64,000 bases of DNA from Persicaria tinctoria (taxonomy: Eukaryota > Streptophyta > Magnoliopsida > Caryophyllales > Polygonaceae): the NCBI GenBank assembly GCA_037127255.1, contig JBANSL010000001.1, positions 32,452,001-32,516,000 on the forward strand, in the 5' to 3' direction. Shown one piece after another: positions 54,919 to 64,000 of this stretch (within the stretch, counting starts at the first letter, position 1; the number at the start of each line of letters is the position of its first letter). The notes beneath the pieces were generated by a model that had not been told where the DNA came from, did no database searches, and saw only the letters and a list, made by a program, of their open reading frames with translations. Position numbers and translations under genes: made by a program.

Positions 54919-55894
54919 TGATGCACGGTTTTTAGTCGTATAAACCGTATCAAAATAAATTCGAACCTACCTAACTAATTTAGTGTGGTAAGCACGAGTC
55001 GATCCCACAGAGAACCAAGTTATTCCTAAGTTAAGTTTATTTACCAATTAATATGAAACGGGGGGTTTTAAGTGGTGAAAATAAGAAAGAAAATAAAATA
55101 AACTATAAACAAATTATTAAAGCAATTTAGAGAAAATCGTTCTACCTACAACTGTCCACTTTATTTGGTTGAATTGATATTGTCACTTCCTCTTGTCTTT
55201 TTATGATTCCTATGAATGCCCTTGTCCCAACCTAATATAGTTACTAGTCCAATCGGTCCTAGAAACCCTAATCAATCGAACAGTCCCTAAAGAAGGATTT
55301 AACCCAATTGATAGCTTGAAGACCAGAGATTAACCAAGGTATTTGCAGTCCCTAGAGAGGGATTTAACAACACATCCAACTTCCTACCCATCCATTTAGT
55401 TCAATCAGCCCTAAAGGGATAAGTTTGTCACCTGGGTTAAGGTTCGCAATCAGAAATCTACAAAACCCTAGCATATGAATTGATTCTACCAAGTTGATCA
55501 GACAAGATAAAATAAAACAATTAACAATAAAGCACAAAGTTAAAACATTCAAATATAGGAAATAAGAAACAAGATTCAGAAACTCACAAATCAATCCAAA
55601 CAAAGCTTCAAATTGTAGACAGAACGGGAGAGTTTAGGTCTCCATAAAAATAAAGCAAAAGACAATTAGGATTTAAGGTAAACTAAAGTCAGTCTCGTTA
55701 ACATCTTCGGCCTTCTTGCCGTATGAATGTATATATAATATTGCAATGCAAGATTATGCAACCGTATAATCTTTTCCTAATCTATCCATCTAGTATTTTA
55801 TAATCTATCCTAATTTAATATATAATATTAATCTTATTATATCTAATATCTATATATCTATCTATATCTATATTCTATATCTATCTATATCTAT
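54919..55894 (-). mobile_element. LTR of another Athila-like element, inserted in RT-P
   Basis: Read on the minus strand, this ends CTAAAAACCGTGCATCA and carries the 'tctgtgggatcgactcgtgc' block typical of Athila-type LTRs (compare 6155-6185). The left flank gtaag (54914-54918) may be its target duplication. Its right end is buried by the Helitron cluster that starts at 55895. Confidence 0.6.
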
Positions 55895-55900
55895 TCTATA
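55895..55900 (+). mobile_element. First 6 bases of Helitron c, split from the rest
   Basis: TCTATA here plus TAAAATACTAAAACAGAGAC from 59346 rebuilds the standard 5' terminus of this Helitron family. Helitron a sits between them. Confidence 0.6.
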
Positions 55901-58900
55901 TCTATATAAAATACTAAAGCAGAGACCGCTGGAGCGACCTCGCTGCCATGGAATTTTCTGGATTAAACGGGATTATTTTCGCTTACGTGGCATTTTCTGG
56001 ATTAAAGTGGTATTAAATTTCTGGCCCACACCAATTAATAAACGAATATATTTAGCTAAAATTTTATCTTTTTATATAATCTATTAAATATAACCTTATA
56101 GCTTATATTTTAATTTATTATAATTTGAAATTACCTTAAAGTGGTTTATTTTGAAAATATTTTATCCACTGCAAAACTTGACTAAAAATTTTTTGATTAG
56201 TTAAATAAACCATATGGATACGGGGATAGAATTGATATTCAAAAAATCAGACATCTCTACCTAGCAAATATATACGGTAAATTCTGGATTATGTATTATT
56301 AATAATTAATAAATCTAACTAATTCAATTGTAACCTCTACGTACCTAGCAAATATATACGGTAAAGCAATAGTAATAAGTTTTTACATGATCACCACATT
56401 TACCCGGTAAAGCAATAGTAATATGTTTTTACTCTTAAATTTTTTAGAATAAATATAATAATATGTAAATTTTATTTAATTTCTGGTGCGATCTCGCGTC
56501 CACAGACTTTTCTGGATTAAAATGAGATTATTTTTACTTACGTGACATTTTCTAGATTAAAGTAGTATTATTTTTTTGGGTCACATCAATTAATAAACCA
56601 ATATATTTATATATAAAAAAAACTTATCTTTTTAGATCAATAATCTATTCAATATAACCTTATATTTTAATTAAATAAATATATCTTACACGTAATACAA
56701 ATTGTTGAATACATATCCAATCTAACTAATCAAATATAATAATATATAACACCAATCCAAGTTCTAATAGGTATTTATGAGTGTTTTAAAAAAATAATAT
56801 TTTGGTAGAGTGATTTGAATAAAATACCCGTGGTATTTTCTCCCAATTGGATAAGATTTGGTTTATAATTTTCGATCTTAACCATATCTAAAATATAATT
56901 TATTCACAAAAAAAAAAAGATAACATCATTGTGATCCAGAATATGACATATCTATCCAATATTTGGTTCATTATTAATAAATCAATGTAATTTTTCCATC
57001 TCAATTAATGGGTTATAAAAATTATCTTTTTTAGATCAAATAATCTATCTAATATTTGATCAATCGATTTAAAAAAAAATAAAAATGGGTGGAATACGTA
57101 TATATAGATGTATGTAGCAAGTAGCAACAATATATCCCCTTATTTTGTAGTACGTATATATAGCAAAAATTGGAATAGCAACAATCCACCTTTATTTATT
57201 TTCTATTTAATAAATATAATTTATTTTCTATTTCACTATACCGAAGAAAACGATGATGATTTTGAATTAAATTGGTAGTATATTTTTGGGTCACATCAAT
57301 TAATAAAATAATATAATTTTGTCATCTCAATTAATGGACCCTCTTTTTTTTTAAATAATATATCCAATCTATATAAAATACTAAAATAGAGACCGCTGGC
57401 GCGACCTCGCTGGCACGGAATTTTCTGGATTAAACGGGATTATTCTTGCCTAAGTGTCATATTCTGAATTAAAGTGGTATTATATTTTGGGTCACATCGA
57501 TTAAAAGGCCAATATATTTAGGTAAAAAACTTATCCTTTTAGATCAATAATCTATCCAATATAACCTTATATCTTAATTAGGTTTTTTTATAAATATTCA
57601 ATCTTATATCTTAATTAGTTAGAAAACTTATCTTTTTAATGAATAATATTATTAATGATAACCACAACTAATGGTTGAACTAGCACTTTCAATATATATT
57701 TTTTCCATTAAAACTCAAAATGCATCGTTATTATCATTATTATCATATGATTCATATTCATGATAATTCAACTTATCACATATTTTTATCACACGGAGGA
57801 AGTAATCACCATACGGAGTAATGAAGATATATTTTGACTACGGAATTGGATAGATCAATATTAATCTATCCAATAGGTTCATTTTTTTTTAGAAAACTTA
57901 CCTTAGTAAACTATTTTTATAAAGCTTAAACCGTTTCTTAAAAAAGTCATACTATTATTCTTATTTAAATAATTTACCCCATCATATTCATATCGATTTG
58001 AATACTCAATTCTATATATAAAAGTCATTCTTGAGTCATATCGATTTGAATACTCAATTCTATATATAAAAGTCATTCTTGAGTTATTCTCCAAAAAATA
58101 ATAATATAACTAGATAGACATAGATAATAGGTTAAGTTAATTAGTTGCCTTAAATAAATAAATAAAATAATGTTCATTATTTTTTTTAGGTCATTTTGCA
58201 AATGTTGATCGATCCTTATTAGAAATAAAAGATAATTATGAAACTTCTAAGATAGAAATAAATATCTTTTAAAAGAAAAAAAATGAAGAAGATGGAAATA
58301 TAATTTAAAATTAATGTTTTTTTGTAATATACACGCATATGATTAAAACATAATATAAATTATATATTTAATTATTTTCACTACATAGATTAATCATTTT
58401 TACCCTATATCATACATGGTATTATGATAAATATTTATCTTTTCATTTTTAAGTTGTTACAAAGTAATTTATTTATACATGCTAACCATATATTGATTTG
58501 AAATGAAAATAATGTTAGTTTAGTTTATGATTGATCGAAAACTTCCAGAATAAAGAGTCATTGAAACAATGTTAATCTTTATAATTTAATAAAAATTAAT
58601 AGGTTAAATATAAAATTAATTAATTAATAGAATATTTTTTTTTAAGAAACCGCGCAAAGTCGCGGGCCACGATACTAGTATAAAAAAAACTAACACCACT
58701 TTTCATTCGATCTATATCCAAATAGCAAAAAATTTACATAATTTGACAAAGATAAAAATTTATAATGCTAAGATATTACGGAATTTGTAATGCTAAGATT
58801 TTGAATCCAAATTATTAGATGAGAAAGAATGATGCTCGCTCTGCAAAAAGATAAAACACTGATCGTCAAACTTCATTTATCGTCAAAATGTACAATACAA

Positions 58901-59345
58901 TACAGATCTTTTATTATTTAAATTAATATTTACTGTATAATATATTTATATATAATAAATAATTTATTACCAATTTTGAATTAAATTGGAATTATATATT
59001 TGGGCCACATCATTTAATAAGCTAATATAGTTAGATAAATTTTTTTTTATTTTTTTTAGATCAAATAATCTCTCCAATATGACCTTATATCTCAATTAGT
59101 TTTTTTATAATCTTTTTAATGTTAACATTAAATCAGATTATAATATTAGTTCATAAATAAGTGGTGAACGTAAAGCATAGTTAAAAAAAAATTAGAAAAA
59201 TACGATAGAAAAAAATTATATTGATATTAAAAGATCCAAAGATATCAACCAAATTATTATAACCTTCAAATTTCAAAAAAAATATATAAATGAAACATTA
59301 TTTTGTTTATTAAGAAACCGCACAACGGGCGGGCCACGATACTAG
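55901..59345 (+). mobile_element. Helitron a (non-autonomous)
   Basis: 5' end TCTATATAAAATACTAAAGC with TC at the start. 3' end has a CCGC...GCGG stem followed by GGCCACGATACTAG. Inserted between A (55900) and T (59346), as Helitrons do. There is no RepHel coding sequence; the body is very AT-rich. It contains partial copies of its own 5' segment (about 56481-56600) and the nested Helitron b. Confidence 0.75.
57368..58678 (+). mobile_element. Helitron b nested in Helitron a
   Basis: 5' end TCTATATAAAATACTAAAAT, 3' end CCGCGCAAAGTCGCGG stem-loop then GCCACGATACTAG. Flanks are A (57367) and T (58679). 1,311 bp, no coding sequence. A 53-bp direct tandem duplication lies at about 57978-58083. 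Confidence 0.75.
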
Positions 59346-61664
59346 TAAAATACTAAAACAGAGACCGCTGGAGCGACCTCGCTGCCACGGAAATTTCTGG
59401 ATTAAACGGGATTATTTTCGCCTGCGTGGCATTTTCTAGATTAAAGCGGTATTATATTTCTAGGCCCCACCAATTAATAAGCCAATATAATTAGTAAAAA
59501 GATCAATAATCTATTCAATATAACCAATCTTTGTCAAATATTCTATCTTTTTAGATAAAATTGAATATATTGTATAAAAAAATATTCAACCTTATATCAT
59601 ACTTAGTTGAAAATTTTATCTTTTTAGATGAAATTGAATATATTTGTATGGTTATATATCTCATAAGATTTTGTGTTGAATAGATAAATAATTAACGGTT
59701 TAAGATAGAATATTTTAGTTGATATATATATATTCTAATCTATGAGTCACCACCAAGCATGAAACCTTCAATATCATTAGCCAGATCAACAACTTTTAAT
59801 AGTTGCAAATCAAGACTTGCCGCTTCAAGAGGTATAGTACGTTTTGACTTTATTCATCATGTGTAGATCCTACTACGTGTATAATAGCTTTATATTCCTA
59901 AAATAAGGTCCCTAAAATAGCTTTATTCATCATACATAGATTTGTTGCACCGCTTCAAGAGGTATATATATATATCCCTAAAATAGTTTTTTTATCTAAA
60001 ATTGTATCATGTGGATGAAGATTGGACTACTGACGCTCTACAGTCTACAGACAGATTTGAGGTGGATGATGGATTTAATTAGGAGCCTGCCGAGTATAGT
60101 TTGTTTGCAGCCTACGCACAAATTGGAAGCCGACGCTCTACAGTATACACACAAATTCTATTAGGTAGATTTACATGTTCCAAATTTTTCAGTTTTTGGT
60201 TCAGATTCCATGATTCATGAAATTCATCAGAAAAGATGAGCACCATCATTCTCTTGACCATGATTAGTTTATTTACTCGATCGAATATTAAATAAACAAG
60301 CTTTAAATAATCAACCTATCTTCTTTGAAAGAGAAATTAAACATGATTAATTAGGATGACTTTATTGCAAATACTATAATAATACAAATTAATATGAATA
60401 TACAAATTTAAAGTATGTTCGAAACGATGGTATAGTTTTATTAAATTTGAGTTTACGTGCAATTATAAACTTATTAAAAAGGGTCATAAAAATTAAATTA
60501 ATTACGTACTAAAGGAAATAGTTTTAAAAACCAGATTATGAAATAATTTTCCCCAATTCAATTATTTATCTGTACAAAATTAAGGTTGTGATTTATTTGT
60601 TTGAATATACATATATGATAAAAATAAAATCTCATGAACAATAAAATATCGGTGCTCTCTCTCACTCTCTACTATGTTCTACGTCTCCCCCCTTTCCTTA
60701 TTTTTTGTTATCTTCCTCATCAAATAGTTTTTTTTCCAAATAAAATTTTAAAAAAGAAATAAAACCTATCATTTAGTTAACATAATCCTCGTCTTTTAGC
60801 CACATCAAGTTAATTTTTTCATCCGGAATATATCTTTAAATCACAAATAAAATAATATTTTTTTTTATCATATCAATTAATAAGTCAATATAGTTAGGTA
60901 AAAAACTTATCTTTTTATATCAAATAATCTATCCAATATTTGGTTAATTATTGTATGTTTTAGATCAAACTAAATAAAATATATATATATACAATAAAAA
61001 AAACAGCAATCTTTAGGTTGAAACCAATGGTTTCACTTAGCGGATATATTCAATGACGGAATTAGGGAAAACTCTAATGTACCCAATATTCCATTTCTAA
61101 AAGATCGTAGATGAAAGCTTGAATTGCACCATAAATTGTGTCGGACCGAATACTTTCGATATATCCAATCGTTCATCCATGATAATATAAATTTCTTGAA
61201 CTAAATTCGACGTCATGTAGCTTCTTTCCTTCTTTTTTCTTCTTCTTTTTTTATTGATTATTTTATCCGGAAAATAAAAAGGATTCAGAAAGAAATAATG
61301 AATATTTGTTTGATTTTCTTTGTATACAATTATCTTCGTATATATAAAAATATATTTTTTTATCTACATCAATTAATATCGCATACGTGTCATATTATGG
61401 ATTGATACGATATTATCTTTTTTATCTATGTCAATTATTTATCTTTTTGTCATAATTTATCACCGTCAATAGTTTTGCATACGTATCACAATATTTGGTT
61501 CATTATTAATAAGTCAATACAGTATTATTTATCTTTTCAATATGTATATACCCCGTCAATATTTTTCAATAGATAATACGTGTCAAATTTGATGAGAAAA
61601 TTTTAAAAAATGAATCAATGTATACCGCCGTCAAATTTTACAAAAGAAATCTATAATATCTATA
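59346..61664 (+). mobile_element. Helitron c body (non-autonomous)
   Basis: Continues from TCTATA at 55895-55900. The start 'cgctggagcgacctcgctgc' matches Helitron a closely. No 3' hairpin of its own is seen before Helitron d; its terminus may be 62353 or beyond the window. 59740-60360 looks like captured or unrelated DNA with no recognisable gene; 'gacgctctacagt' occurs twice (60031, 60133). Confidence 0.55.
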
Positions 61665-62353
61665 TCTATATAAAATACTAAAACATAGGTCTGAAACGGC
61701 ATCTGATGCGATTTCGTTTCGTATATATATGAATGAAGAGTGATGCCCGAAAACTGGTGTTAAATTATCTTTCACTCAAACATTACGGAGTATTAGATAA
61801 GGTTAAATTAGTAGACATACATTATAAATCTCCCTTATATTAAAAAAATATTTTGTTAGAATATTATATAATGATTTAATTATATTGTGTGTTATAAAAT
61901 TGTAATACGTAGAAGATAGATCTTTTTTTTTTAAAATTGATAGACATTGTTATTTAAAATAATTGAGAATGGATTGATTAAAAAAAACGGAGTATATACT
62001 AATTTTTAAGTTAGCTCATATGAAGACCGAATCTATTTATCTACATGTCATCCTACATGCATAAAACATTAATCTATTTTCATAAATATATTTCCAATTA
62101 TCTATTCAAGATATCAAATTCTAACTAATTATGACTCTTTTGAATTTTTCTTAATGTACAAAAATTCATAACTATGATTGGAAAATAAACGGAGTATATA
62201 CTAATTTTTAAGAAGATAAAAACTACATAAAAATATCAATTTGTTTCATTAATTTTATTTTTATAATTTCATACATATTAGGAATAACTATAATAAAACA
62301 ATAGGGTATATAATTTATTAAGAAACCGCAAAGAATGCGGGTAATAAGATTAG
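61665..62353 (+). mobile_element. Helitron d (non-autonomous)
   Basis: 5' end TCTATATAAAATACTAAAAC. 3' stem CCGCAAAGAATGCGG followed by GTAATAAGATTAG. Flanked by A (61664) and T (62354). 689 bp. The 3' tetranucleotide is TTAG instead of CTAG. Confidence 0.6.
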
Positions 62354-64000
62354 TGATTCGCTTACGTGTCATTTTCTGGTGCATTCTAACCGAGTTTTTT
62401 TTACACGTCAATTAATGAGTGTCCAATCAATTTAATCCATCTATTTTGGCTCAATCTGATCCCGCTTAATTTAGTCACGTCAATTAATGAAATCTTATCT
62501 TTTAGCCACATCATTTAATATGACTCATCTGCATTAACAATTAAAATTAATTAAATAATAAAATATTATATCTTAATTATCACCAATCTATACATCTATT
62601 ACTCGCCCTAAATACAGTAATTATAATCGCACATTAAGAACATTTGCCGATTAAATATTGGATAGAATTTAAACATAATAATAAACATAACTGGATAAAA
62701 TTTTATATTGTGACCTTTAACCATAATCTTAATTGAATAATTAATCGATCCCATTAGCCTAAGTTAATAATTTTTTAAACATGATGAAAGTTATAAATGT
62801 ATGATCGGTCAAAATAATTGTTAGTTGTCACAACTCGCTAGATAATTGTGTTAATTTATCATTTGGTTATCTTCAAGTTATAAATGTATGATTTGGTTAA
62901 AAATGTTATATTTATGATTTGGTTAAAAATTATGTTCAAGTAAAAAAAAATAACTTCTAGATGAAATTGTGTTAATGTATCATTATTAAAAATTATGTTA
63001 TATTAATTTTTAATATAAATATTTAACATCATTACAAAACCTATCATTAATAGAATCTTTTACCTTGAGTTATTTTGCGCAATTTTTTTATACTTCATAT
63101 CTAACTTAAGAATCTTACCATAATGTAGATAATATGATTTATATGTATATATTACCTATTATAATATTATAAATAAATGATAATTTGAATACATTTATAA
63201 AAAATATATGAAAAATAATAAATTAATAAATTTTAGAAAAATAATTCAAATCAAAGGATTCAAGTTAAAATATACCCTAGCTTTTGAGTCAAAATTATTT
63301 CAAAATTGTATAAATTTTTTTAAAATAAATGAATATGAATTTTCATTTATAAAATAATATTTTTGTAAACAATAAATATATTTGTAAAATAAATATATCA
63401 CAAGGCTATATGCGAATGATCTAATACTCCCTCCTTTAATAAAAACACCTCATATTGGTTTTAACACATTTTTAAAAAAGGCTAAAAATTGTATAATATA
63501 TTAATTTTTTAATACTTTCATACTTATCAATAATAAGTGTATGTGTGTAAAATACTAAAGTAGAGGTCTGAAATGGCCTATGGTGCGATTTCACATCCAT
63601 GAAGTTTTATGGATTAAAACAGGATTATTTTTTCATACGTGTCAAATTCTGGATTAAAATGGTATTACCTTTTTTAGCCACATCAATTAATAAGTATATA
63701 TATATTTATAATTAACAATTATATATAAACAATTATTTTCGCTTACGTGACATTTTCTGGATTAAAGTGGTATTAAATTTTGAGCCACATCAATTAATAA
63801 ACGAATATAATTAGGTAAAAAACTTATCTTTTTAGACCAAATAATCTATCCATTATAAACTTATATTTAGATTAAAGTAGAGTCTTATTTTAAAATAATA
63901 CTTATTTTACTTTCACAATTTATTAATAAAAAATTAAACATGGATAATTTATATAATAAAATTTAATTTGTTGAACAACTTACTACATATTTTGGAACTT
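62354..64000 (+). mobile_element. AT-rich DNA with further Helitron fragments
   Basis: 62354-62420 resumes inside a Helitron-like segment (cgcttacgtgtcattttctgg). Another 5' end-like sequence, GTAAAATACTAAAGTAGAGG, starts at about 63547, and the internal block recurs at 63735. No genes are seen. Confidence 0.5.

Overview
The window is nuclear DNA from a flowering plant, most likely a eudicot. It is AT-rich, has GT-AG introns, and is made almost entirely of nested plant transposable elements: Ty3/gypsy LTR retrotransposons with tRNA-Asp-type primer sites, a hAT, Helitrons, LINE-type fragments and MULE- or CACTA-like ends. I see no intact ordinary host gene. What remains of host genes is a duplicated chimeric fragment of a PQT3-like E3 ligase and a Raf-like kinase.

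Layout. 1-2532: the 5' end of an Athila-like retrotransposon on the minus strand (gag start, primer site, LTR), running off the window. 2533-14410: two copies of a kinase/E3-ligase fragment, the second split by a complete non-autonomous LTR element (4811-11923) that carries a 361-codon ORF. 14411-19310: low-complexity and GC-rich DNA, an inverted-repeat-bounded block with a hairpin-forming minisatellite, and a LINE RNase H remnant. 19312-36437: a decayed hAT transposon split by a 15.5 kb LTR element, RT-M (20276-35773, minus strand, LTRs at both ends, TSD ctaac). RT-M itself contains a solo Athila-like LTR (21811-23655). 36594-42475: a nearly perfect 2,941-bp tandem duplication holding a retroposon insertion and the 5' LTR of a second member of the RT-M family, RT-P. 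41693-54918: RT-P (plus strand) with gag, protease, reverse transcriptase, two RNase H domains and integrase (Tat-lineage layout), cut at its 3' side by another LTR at 54919. 55895-64000: nested non-autonomous Helitrons in very AT-rich DNA.

The most interesting feature is the 3' cargo of RT-M and RT-P. Downstream of pol, or of the scar of a pol deletion in RT-M, both carry the same array of six small B3-domain-like genes in the order sense, antisense, antisense, sense, antisense, sense. A spliced antisense gene resembling the 'putative gypsy type transposon' (Transposase_28) family follows. The three antisense B3 genes each have one intron at the same place in the domain; the sense genes have none. 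Genes 3 and 4 are open in both elements although gag and pol are decayed. Two tandem-repeat arrays flank the cargo. One is a 63-bp repeat whose units mostly contain CATGCA, the RY core bound by some plant B3 proteins. The other is an array of AATCTC-N6-GAGATT dyads. A retrotransposon that encodes DNA-binding proteins and carries candidate arrays for them could be a self-regulating or anti-silencing system. That last step is inference; the array, introns and repeats are read directly from the sequence.
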